Assembly (NCBI GenBank): GCA_030613795.1
Contig: JAUWLG010000101.1
Coordinates: 1-5,737, forward strand
Direction: 5' to 3'
Source of the DNA: Helicobacteraceae bacterium
GTDB lineage: Bacteria > Campylobacterota > Campylobacteria > Campylobacterales > Sulfurimonadaceae
DNA length: 5,737 bases
How positions within the stretch are numbered: the stretch's first letter is position 1; every line of letters begins with the position of its first letter. Under the pieces are notes generated by a model. It was not told the origin of the DNA, made no database searches, and was given only the letters and a program-made list of their open reading frames with translations. Position numbers and translations under genes: made by a program. Shown here in pieces: positions 1 to 5,737 of this stretch.

Positions 1-715
1 GCCTCTGGACATTCCAGATAACTTCATCCACGATCTTAAAGTGTTCCTTGACAAATTGCCTGCGAACATCAAAGATTATGAAGACCTTCTTGACAAAAAC
101 CGTATCTGGTTGATGAGAATGGAAAATGTGGGTGTTATTCCTGAAGAGATGGCACTTTCTTGGGGCTGTACCGGACCAATGCTACGTGCATCTGGTGTTA
201 AATGGGACATCCGTAAAGAAGAGCCGTATGAGCTGTATGACGAAGTCGAGTTTGAAGTACCATACTCTGACAAATGTGACAACTACGCACGTTATAAAGT
301 ATACATGCAAGAGATGAGAGAGTCTGCGAAGATCCTTTATCAGACAATCGACATGTACGCAGAGACAGTGAAGAACAACGAGACTGAGTTGATGGCACAT
401 GCACCACAATACATCTCAGCACCTAAGCTTGACATCATGACGCAAAACTACTCATTGATGCAGCACTTTGTGCTTGTTACTCAAGGTATGCGTCCACCGG
501 TCGGTGAAGTCTATGTTGCAACAGAGTCACCAAAAGGTGAACTGGGTTATTACATCAACTCACAAGGTGGTCCATACCCTTACCGTCTAAAACTACGTGC
601 ACCATCGTTCTGGCACACAGGTGTCTTGACAGACCTACTTCCGGGTCACTATATTCCGGACGTTGTTTCAATCATCGGTACGACTAACATCGTATTCGGT
701 GAGATCGACCGATAA
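1..715 (+). CDS. nuoD: NADH-quinone oxidoreductase subunit D (NuoD), 5'-truncated by window edge
   Basis: This is the 49-kDa-type subunit of complex I. It sits in the connecting Q-module and, with NuoB, forms the quinone-reduction site on the cytoplasmic side of the membrane. The frame is open from base 2 (first codons P-L-D-I-P-D), so the GTG at 41 is an internal valine and not the start. About 237 C-terminal residues of a roughly 400-residue family are present. Recognisable family blocks are [15 protein letters not shown], the [20 protein letters not shown] block, [37 protein letters not shown], and the characteristic C-terminus ending FGEIDR. The N-terminal part, including the quinone-site His and Tyr, lies outside the window, so whether it is fused to NuoC cannot be judged. 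The stop codon overlaps the ribosome binding site of the next gene. Identification is very secure. Confidence 0.97.
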   Translation, partial: PLDIPDNFIHDLKVFLDKLPANIKDYEDLLDKNRIWLMRMENVGVIPEEMALSWGCTGPMLRASGVKWDIRKEEPYELYDEVEFEVPYSDKCDNYARYKVYMQEMRESAKILYQTIDMYAETVKNNETELMAHAPQYISAPKLDIMTQNYSLMQHFVLVTQGMRPPVGEVYVATESPKGELGYYINSQGGPYPYRLKLRAPSFWHTGVLTDLLPGHYIPDVVSIIGTTNIVFGEIDR

Positions 716-719
716 GGAG
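713..719 (+). promoter_or_regulatory. Ribosome binding site for the NuoE-position gene, overlapping the nuoD stop
   Basis: The bases TAAGGAG combine the nuoD stop codon (713-715) with a good Shine-Dalgarno core, five bases before the ATG at 725. This supports that start and suggests translational coupling of the two genes. Confidence 0.75.
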
Positions 720-724
720 CGCGA

Positions 725-946
725 ATGAAACGTTATGATCTACGCCATCTTAAAGATGCGTTTGAACCAAGAATGAAAGAGATCCTGGACAAACATCCTG
801 CTGGTGAAGTTGCTATATTTCTATTTGAAATAGGTGATTTTACTCCGATCCAACGTAGTGCTGACCTTGTAAAAGAGTGTGGGCTTGAGTTAGCTAACTC
901 ATTGAAATTCAATGAAGCTGACTGGACAATTGTTGTTAAAAAGTAA
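725..946 (+). CDS. Short NuoE-position subunit of complex I (Campylobacterota-type, no [2Fe-2S] ligands)
   Basis: This 73-residue protein occupies the slot where nuoE normally stands, between nuoD and the NuoF-like gene. Normal NuoE is about 160 residues, has a thioredoxin-like fold and binds [2Fe-2S] cluster N1a with four cysteines. This protein has one cysteine (Cys52), so it cannot hold that cluster. Visible features are a charged N-terminal half, a hydrophobic strand-like segment (EVAIFLFEIGDF, about residues 28-39), a helix-like stretch ADLVKECGLELANSL, and the ending FNEADWTIVVKK. Campylobacter and Helicobacter are known to carry a similarly small protein at this position in nuo (Cj1575c/HP1264 type), and this looks like that family. 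The role is inferred to be structural: docking or stabilising the unusual NuoF-like protein. The ATG at 725 follows a good ribosome binding site. It is a real gene by context and by its tight fit between its neighbours. Function is uncertain. Confidence 0.82.
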   Translation: MKRYDLRHLKDAFEPRMKEILDKHPAGEVAIFLFEIGDFTPIQRSADLVKECGLELANSLKFNEADWTIVVKK

Positions 947-948
947 GG
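944..948 (+). promoter_or_regulatory. Weak ribosome binding site for the NuoF/GltD chimera
   Basis: TAAGG overlaps the stop codon of the preceding gene (944-946) and lies eight bases before the ATG at 957. It is weaker than the sites before the 73-residue gene and nuoG, but its position supports the chosen start and coupled translation. Confidence 0.5.
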
Positions 949-956
949 CATAGCCC

Positions 957-2954
957 ATGAGTAAAGTCTTTTTTTCGACCTGGCGTGGTGAGTCTATTAA
1001 CAATGTTGATAAGGCTGACGATGCATGGGAAGAATCAGCATACAACCTGCCAGAGCAGTACAATGAGCACTCTTCATCTAAAGCCTTCATAGGCTGGGAT
1101 GGTGTTGCCTTGTTCGATTCAGAAGTGGATGTTGTACGTCTAGCGACAGAGTACGCGGCGCAGTATCAGGTCTATTCTGAAGCTTGCGGCCGTTGTGCAC
1201 CGGGTCGCTGGGGCGGACGTATCTTGTATGACCTGATGGACAAGATCGCACGTGGCGAAGGTACGATGCAAGATATGGATCACCTCAAAGAGGTCTCTCG
1301 TACCATGCAGACGACGTCAAAGTGTGAGAGCGGCAAGACCGTACCGACACCGCGTCTTGACCTGATGGAACACTTTGAAGCGGACTTTGTTCGCTGTATA
1401 GATGAGCAGAAACCATCAAAACATTATGATGAATCAGTAAATTATATCGCTAAGATAACGGCACCGTGTACCGATGCCTGTCCTGCGCATGTTGACATCC
1501 CTGGTTACATCGAAGGTGTTCGCGATCTTCGTTTTGATGACTCGTTGAAAGCAACACGTCAGACAATGCCACTGGCTCACACCTGTGGTCGTGTCTGTCC
1601 TCACCCATGTGAAGATGAGTGTCGTCGTACCAACCTTGACGAGCCTATCTCTATTATGGCACTTAAACGTCTGGGTGCTGATTATGAGACAGATCATGGT
1701 TTTGGTTTCTTCCACCCCGAAGAGAAAAAACCGGATACAGGTAAAAAAGTAGCGGTTATCGGGGCTGGTCCTGCCGGTCTGACAACAGCATACTACTTGG
1801 CACTTGAAGGTATCCACTGTGATGTCTTTGAAGAGCTTCCTGTTCTTGGCGGTGAGGTTGCCGTTGGTGTACCTGAATACCGTATGCCAATCGACAAATA
1901 CAACCAAGACATTGAAGCGGTTCGTGACTTAGGTGTTAACTTTATTGTTAATGCAAAAGTAACTGCAGACAAAATGCGTGAATACGAAAAAGAGTATGAC
2001 GCAGTTATGGTTGCAACAGGTACACGTATCTCTAAGAAAGTCCGTTGTAACAACGAACGTCCAGAGATCGATGGTTACTGGTCGGCTATTGAGATGCTTG
2101 ACCAGGTCAATCTTTGGGAAAAATACGGCATTGGTGAAGAGGTCGATCTTACCGGCAAGACGGTTGTCTGTGTCGGTGGTGGATTTACTTCAATGGACGT
2201 TGTCCGCTGTTCTATTCGTGCCAACGCGAAAAAGGTCTATATGATCTATCGTCGTGATGAAAAGACGATTATCCGTAACACGACCTATGAAGAGTATCAC
2301 GAAGCAGTCGAAGAGGGTGTTGAATTCCTTTTTCACTCAGCTGTTGAAGAGATGGTCGATGAAAACGATGTTCTTAAGAGTCTTAAGATCAATAAGTTTG
2401 AACTAGTACCAGATCCTGATGGCGGTCGTGCGCAGCTGGTTAAGATCGAAGGTGCAGACTACAGCATCGATTCGGACTTCTTGATCCCAGCGGTTTCTCA
2501 GTCAGCAGATCTTGATCTTCTTCCGGAAGAGTGGGATATCGAGATGACATCTTGGGCGACCATTAAGACAAACGGTAAAGACTACATGACATCACGCAAA
2601 GGTATCTTTGCTTCGGGTGACTGTGAATATGGTCCGATGACAATTGTTAATGCCGTTGGTCAGGCTAAACGTGCCGCATCAGTTATGGCGCGTTACGTAC
2701 AAAACGGTGGTGAGATCACACTCTCAGATGATGAGATCATGGAAGATCACCTTCGTCGTATGAAAGTCTATGACAAAAAAGAGAAGATCACAGGTTGGCT
2801 TCCGGGTCTTCCTCGTGAACATTCTGAGGTTGTCGGGGTTGAAGAACGTAAGTTCAACAATCTTGAGGTTAATCTTGGGTTTACACAAGAGCAGGCACTC
2901 AGCGAAGCAGATCGTTGTATGCGCTGCTACTACATCGCGATGGTCGCGTACTAA
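957..2954 (+). CDS. NuoF C-terminal iron-sulfur domain fused to GltD-type FAD/NAD(P)H oxidoreductase (electron-input subunit of complex I)
   Basis: This 665-residue protein stands in the nuoF position but is not a normal NuoF. Residues about 45-145 match the C-terminal part of NuoF: a GWDGVALFD segment, then the cluster-N3 region with Cys77, Cys80 and Cys123, followed by RLDLMEHF. The third ligand of the usual CxxCxxC is Gly83. The FMN/NADH-binding domain of NuoF is absent. Residues about 165-245 form the GltD-family double [4Fe-4S] domain (Cys171, Cys175, Cys210, Cys214, Cys218, Cys222; CGRVCPHPCEDEC). The rest is the GltD flavoprotein core: FAD motif GAGPAG (269-274) with Glu292, nucleotide motif GGGFTSMD (407-414) followed by YRR (431-433), and the second FAD motif around ASGDCEYGP (552-560). 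A CxxC (654/657) lies near the C-terminus. It is inferred to pass electrons between NAD(P)H and NuoG. The architecture resembles the NADPH-oxidising SfrB-type subunits of Geobacter. It is unlikely to be a glutamate synthase subunit, because nuo genes flank it. The domain call is firm; nucleotide and direction are inferred. Confidence 0.9.
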   Translation: MSKVFFSTWRGESINNVDKADDAWEESAYNLPEQYNEHSSSKAFIGWDGVALFDSEVDVVRLATEYAAQYQVYSEACGRCAPGRWGGRILYDLMDKIARGEGTMQDMDHLKEVSRTMQTTSKCESGKTVPTPRLDLMEHFEADFVRCIDEQKPSKHYDESVNYIAKITAPCTDACPAHVDIPGYIEGVRDLRFDDSLKATRQTMPLAHTCGRVCPHPCEDECRRTNLDEPISIMALKRLGADYETDHGFGFFHPEEKKPDTGKKVAVIGAGPAGLTTAYYLALEGIHCDVFEELPVLGGEVAVGVPEYRMPIDKYNQDIEAVRDLGVNFIVNAKVTADKMREYEKEYDAVMVATGTRISKKVRCNNERPEIDGYWSAIEMLDQVNLWEKYGIGEEVDLTGKTVVCVGGGFTSMDVVRCSIRANAKKVYMIYRRDEKTIIRNTTYEEYHEAVEEGVEFLFHSAVEEMVDENDVLKSLKINKFELVPDPDGGRAQLVKIEGADYSIDSDFLIPAVSQSADLDLLPEEWDIEMTSWATIKTNGKDYMTSRKGIFASGDCEYGPMTIVNAVGQAKRAASVMARYVQNGGEITLSDDEIMEDHLRRMKVYDKKEKITGWLPGLPREHSEVVGVEERKFNNLEVNLGFTQEQALSEADRCMRCYYIAMVAY

Positions 2955-2960
2955 GGAGGT
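2952..2960 (+). promoter_or_regulatory. Strong ribosome binding site for nuoG, overlapping the upstream stop
   Basis: TAAGGAGGT contains the complete AAGGAGGT consensus and shares its TAA with the stop of the chimera gene. The ATG at 2964 begins three bases later, which is short but workable. It is the strongest such site in the window and fixes the nuoG start. Confidence 0.8.
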
Positions 2961-2963
2961 CGG

Positions 2964-5210
2964 ATGATAAATTTTAAAATTAACGGCCGCTCTGTAACGG
3001 CTGAACGTGGTGAGACGATCATCAATGTAGCACGTCGTGAAGATATCTATATCCCAACGATGTGTTATATCGAGAAGACATCACCGTGTGCTTCTTGTCG
3101 TCTCTGTAGTGTCGAGGTAGAAGGACATGACGGTTTTATTCTCTCATGTAATACACCGCCGACCGAAGGTATCAATGTTATTACAGACTCAGAGTCACTA
3201 GAGACAGAACGTACAAACATCATGCGTATGTATGATGTTAACCACCCACTAGAGTGTGGTGTATGTGACAAGTCTGGTGAATGTGATCTTCAGAACAAGA
3301 CTTTGGAATTCAATGTTGGCCAGCAGCACTTCTCTGCAAAAGACCAACCGCGTAAGATTGAGAACTGGGGACTTATTAACTATGATCCGTCTCTCTGTAT
3401 TTTGTGTGAAAAATGTACACACGTCTGTAACGAAGTGATCGGTGATGATGCCCTTGACCTACTGTTTGGTGGATATAACTCTAAAGTTATTCCTAAAAAT
3501 GCAGACACACTTGACTGTACGTTTTGTGGTGAATGTATCGCGGTTTGTCCAGTTGGCGCGCTTGTAAGTTCTGACTTCCAGTACTCTGCTAACTCTTGGG
3601 AACTCTCCAAGATCCCAGCGACTTGTGCTCACTGTAGTGCCGGTTGTGCTTTAGAGTATGAAGTCAAACACGCGGGTATCGATTCACCGGGTGAAGAGAG
3701 CATCTATCGTGTGACTAATAACTTTGAGTATGCAACACTTTGTGGTGCAGGGCGTTTCGGTTTTGATTTTGCCAACACAGCTTCTAAAGACGAAGCAGCG
3801 TTTAGTGCTGCTGTCGCTGCACTTCAAAATGCAAAAGCGATCCGTTTCTCATCGATGATCTCTAATGAAGAGACGATGATCTTAAATGGCCTAAAAGCCA
3901 AACTGGGTCTAAAACTCTTCAATGAAGATGCACGTCAAATGAAAACATTTATGGACGCTTATGCTTCTGTAAGTGGAAAACAGCACTATTCAGCGACACT
4001 TGAGACTCTGAAAGATTCTGACGGTATCATCGTTGTAGGCAGTCGCATTGCAACTGACAACCCGGGTGTACGTTACGCAATGACAACAGCAGCACGTCAC
4101 AACGGTGCTAAAGTTGTCTATATGCACCCACTCGAAGATACACTGCTTCAAAACACTGTTACACAGTTTGTTAAATACGAAGTAGGTACTGAAGAGGGTG
4201 TCTTGGCACTTCTTGCACAGACACTTATTGTGGACCAAGAACTTACAAAGCGTGAGCAGGCATTTTTAGATGGACTTGATGAAGGTTATTTGAGTGCTGA
4301 GACCAATGTTGGTGATGATGAGCTTGCACTGTTGGTCAAACAGTTTATGCGTTCTAAGTCTAAGACTTTGGTTGTCGGTTCTGATATTCTGGCACATGAG
4401 CGTACAGAAAACATTGCGATGCTTGTTGCAATGATCGAAAAATACAGTGACTTTAGTGTCTTGGTTGTTCCAACTCAGATCAATTCACTTGGCGTCTCAC
4501 TGATCGCTGATCTTGATGAAGACGTTGCTACAGAGAATGTTGTCGGTTACAACGCTAAGGGATCATTTGTTATCTCTGCTCTAGGTGAGGGTGACTTAGA
4601 TGTACCGGCACTGAACCAGCAAGAGGGAACAGTAGTAAGTATCGATAAACGTCTACTTCCTACAAACGTGGCACTCTCATTCGAGGGTTATACCTTGAAT
4701 GACTTGGCTAACGCTTTAGGTGTGAATGCTGAAAACACTATTGACTATACGGTTGAATTACCGGTAGAAAGTGGTTTCAAAGCAGTTGCATTTGATGACT
4801 TGGAGAACTTCTACTCGGCTAAGGGTGACGATCTTCGCGGTTATGCCTTGAGTACTGTTACGGCTAAACGTGGCGGGCATCCTGAAGAGGTCGCTGAACT
4901 TCCAGAGTTCAACGGTGCCGTGATCTATCATGTTAATCCTGTGCTTCAGTTCAATGCTTTTACAGCAAAGACTACACAACTTGAAAATGACAACAACCTG
5001 TACGGTTCAGCATCTTTTGCAGCAGCAGCCCGTCTTAGTGACGGTGATGAAGCAGTATTTGAGGTCGCTGGTGAAACTGTTCGTCGTATCTTCAAGCTTG
5101 ATGATACACTCAAAGGGACGGTGGCACTTCACCCGACTTTTGATCTGGGTCTGAATGTGACAAGCGGTTATCGCTTTGAGCAAGTAAATTTTATGAGAGA
5201 GAGTAAATAG
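2964..5210 (+). CDS. nuoG: NADH-quinone oxidoreductase subunit G (NuoG), first of two tandem copies, with an extra [4Fe-4S] site
   Basis: This is the large iron-sulfur subunit of the complex I peripheral arm (748 residues), carrying electrons from the input flavoprotein toward the Q-module. Domains in order are: a [2Fe-2S] ferredoxin fold with Cys34, Cys45, Cys48 and Cys62 (N1b type); the His-ligated [4Fe-4S] motif His94, Cys98, Cys101, Cys107 (N5 type); a ferredoxin-like domain with two full motifs, Cys145/148/151/155 and Cys185/188/191/195; the CxxCxxxC motif Cys221/224/228 with Cys260 (N7 type); then a degenerate molybdopterin-oxidoreductase-like domain from about 265 to the end. Textbook NuoG has only one cluster (N4) in the ferredoxin-like domain, so this protein appears to hold five clusters. 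That layout is closer to [FeFe]-hydrogenases and NAD-linked formate dehydrogenases. All 20 cysteines lie in the first 260 residues. The large C-terminal domain has none, so a Cys/Sec-ligated molybdenum site is excluded and the domain is probably structural. The start is set by a strong ribosome binding site. Confidence 0.95.
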   Translation: MINFKINGRSVTAERGETIINVARREDIYIPTMCYIEKTSPCASCRLCSVEVEGHDGFILSCNTPPTEGINVITDSESLETERTNIMRMYDVNHPLECGVCDKSGECDLQNKTLEFNVGQQHFSAKDQPRKIENWGLINYDPSLCILCEKCTHVCNEVIGDDALDLLFGGYNSKVIPKNADTLDCTFCGECIAVCPVGALVSSDFQYSANSWELSKIPATCAHCSAGCALEYEVKHAGIDSPGEESIYRVTNNFEYATLCGAGRFGFDFANTASKDEAAFSAAVAALQNAKAIRFSSMISNEETMILNGLKAKLGLKLFNEDARQMKTFMDAYASVSGKQHYSATLETLKDSDGIIVVGSRIATDNPGVRYAMTTAARHNGAKVVYMHPLEDTLLQNTVTQFVKYEVGTEEGVLALLAQTLIVDQELTKREQAFLDGLDEGYLSAETNVGDDELALLVKQFMRSKSKTLVVGSDILAHERTENIAMLVAMIEKYSDFSVLVVPTQINSLGVSLIADLDEDVATENVVGYNAKGSFVISALGEGDLDVPALNQQEGTVVSIDKRLLPTNVALSFEGYTLNDLANALGVNAENTIDYTVELPVESGFKAVAFDDLENFYSAKGDDLRGYALSTVTAKRGGHPEEVAELPEFNGAVIYHVNPVLQFNAFTAKTTQLENDNNLYGSASFAAAARLSDGDEAVFEVAGETVRRIFKLDDTLKGTVALHPTFDLGLNVTSGYRFEQVNFMRESK
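5195..5203 (+). promoter_or_regulatory. Purine-rich possible ribosome binding site for the second nuoG, inside the end of the first
   Basis: GAGAGAGAG lies within the last codons of the first nuoG, nine bases before the ATG at 5213. The match to the consensus is poor. With only two bases between the genes, translation of the second copy probably depends on ribosomes finishing the first. Confidence 0.35.
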
Positions 5211-5212
5211 GT

Positions 5213-5737
5213 ATGAGTGAAATAACTATTACGATAGACGGTAAAGAGATAAAGACGCAAGAGGGTGAATATATCCTCAATGCGGCTCGTGCAAACGACA
5301 TCTTTATACCGGCTATCTGTTATCTGACACGTTGTAGCCCTACGCTGGCGTGTCGTATCTGTCTTGTTGAAGCGGATGGTAAACAGGTCTATGCCTGTAA
5401 TGCCAAAAGTAAAGATGGTATGGAGATCACAACATCAACGGAGACGATCGAAGCAGAGAAACGCGCGATCATGGAAGTTTACGATGTAAACCACCCATTA
5501 GAGTGTGGTGTTTGTGACCAGTCTGGTGAGTGTGAACTTCAAAACTATACGCTTGAGATCGGTGTTGACTCACAAAGTTACGCGATCAAAGATGTTGAGC
5601 GTTCTGTCCAGAACTGGGGTCTGTTAAATTATGATCCAAGTCTCTGTATTATGTGTGAGCGTTGTACGACTGTCTGTAAAGATATGATCGGGGACGGTGC
5701 ACTAAGTACACGTCCACGTGGGGGTGATGCGATCGAG
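5213..5737 (+). CDS. nuoG: Second NuoG-type iron-sulfur subunit (NuoG paralogue), 3'-truncated by window edge
   Basis: The reading frame opens with ATG two bases after the first nuoG stop and runs uninterrupted for 175 codons to the window edge. The N-terminus reads MSEITITIDGKEIKTQEGEY, a [2Fe-2S] ferredoxin fold with Cys36, Cys47, Cys50 and Cys62. It is followed by His94, Cys98, Cys101, Cys107 (His-ligated [4Fe-4S] cluster) and Cys145/148/151/155 of the ferredoxin-like domain. From residue 91 to 160 it aligns without gaps to the first NuoG, with 47 of 70 residues identical by hand count. It is therefore a tandem paralogue with all visible cluster ligands intact, not a decayed copy. The second half of the ferredoxin-like domain, the N7-type motif and any molybdopterin-like domain lie beyond the window, so full length and cluster content are unknown. 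It could be a full second NuoG or a shorter ferredoxin-like relay subunit. It is co-transcribed with the upstream genes by all appearances. Confidence 0.92.
   Translation, partial: MSEITITIDGKEIKTQEGEYILNAARANDIFIPAICYLTRCSPTLACRICLVEADGKQVYACNAKSKDGMEITTSTETIEAEKRAIMEVYDVNHPLECGVCDQSGECELQNYTLEIGVDSQSYAIKDVERSVQNWGLLNYDPSLCIMCERCTTVCKDMIGDGALSTRPRGGDAIE

Noticed and set aside
41..715. GTG at 41 as the start of a 224-residue protein
   Set aside because: The same frame is open to the window edge and reads as NuoD sequence, so the gene begins upstream of the window.
1434..1907. A 157-codon open frame on the reverse strand opposite the chimera gene
   Set aside because: It lies wholly within a gene with strong domain matches on the + strand, has no recognisable motif, and is a composition shadow. 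The other overlapping frames on both strands were left out for the same reason.
957..2954. Glutamate synthase small subunit (GltD)
   Set aside because: The flavoprotein core is of this family, but the N-terminal NuoF-type cluster domain and the position between nuoD and nuoG point to a complex I input subunit. No GltB-type gene is present.
2964..5210. Formate dehydrogenase or other molybdenum enzyme
   Set aside because: The cluster layout resembles such enzymes, but there is no cysteine after residue 260 and no in-frame UGA that could encode selenocysteine, so the usual Cys/Sec metal ligand is missing. NuoG is the better call.
5205..5213. Terminator or promoter between the two nuoG genes
   Set aside because: Only two bases separate the genes and there is no hairpin with a T-run, so a transcription boundary here is not supported.

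Overview
The window is an internal piece of a nuo operon (respiratory complex I, proton-pumping NADH-type dehydrogenase). All genes lie on the + strand and the sequence is almost entirely coding. The order is: 3' part of nuoD (1-715), a 73-residue NuoE-position protein (725-946), a 665-residue NuoF/GltD chimera (957-2954), a complete nuoG (2964-5210), and the start of a second nuoG paralogue (5213 to the window edge). Gaps between genes are 2 to 10 bases. No promoter, terminator, RNA gene, mobile element or CRISPR array is visible.

The gene set points to a Campylobacterota (former Epsilonproteobacteria), most likely a chemolithotrophic type related to Sulfurovum, Sulfurimonas or their relatives. 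The reasons are the tiny cysteine-poor protein in the nuoE slot, the absence of a normal NuoF, and the duplicated nuoG. By eye the base composition is moderate (mid-40s % GC), closer to Sulfurovum-like genomes than to AT-rich Campylobacter or Helicobacter. This assignment is inference from gene content, not a database match.

The main interest is the rebuilt electron-input module. In ordinary complex I, NADH reduces FMN on NuoF, and electrons pass through the NuoF and NuoG iron-sulfur clusters toward NuoB/NuoD and quinone. Here the FMN/NADH domain of NuoF is gone. Its C-terminal iron-sulfur domain survives as an N-terminal appendage of a GltD-type FAD/NAD(P)H oxidoreductase, with one cluster cysteine replaced by glycine. 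The NuoE partner is reduced to a 73-residue protein that cannot hold the usual [2Fe-2S] cluster. NuoG carries the ligands for one more [4Fe-4S] cluster than textbook NuoG, and a second NuoG-type protein follows directly. The inferred path is NAD(P)H (or a reverse acceptor) to FAD, to the GltD-type [4Fe-4S] pair, to the NuoF-remnant cluster, to the NuoG chain(s), to the NuoD quinone module. In a sulfur- or hydrogen-oxidising autotroph, such a module could run in reverse, driven by proton motive force, to make NAD(P)H.
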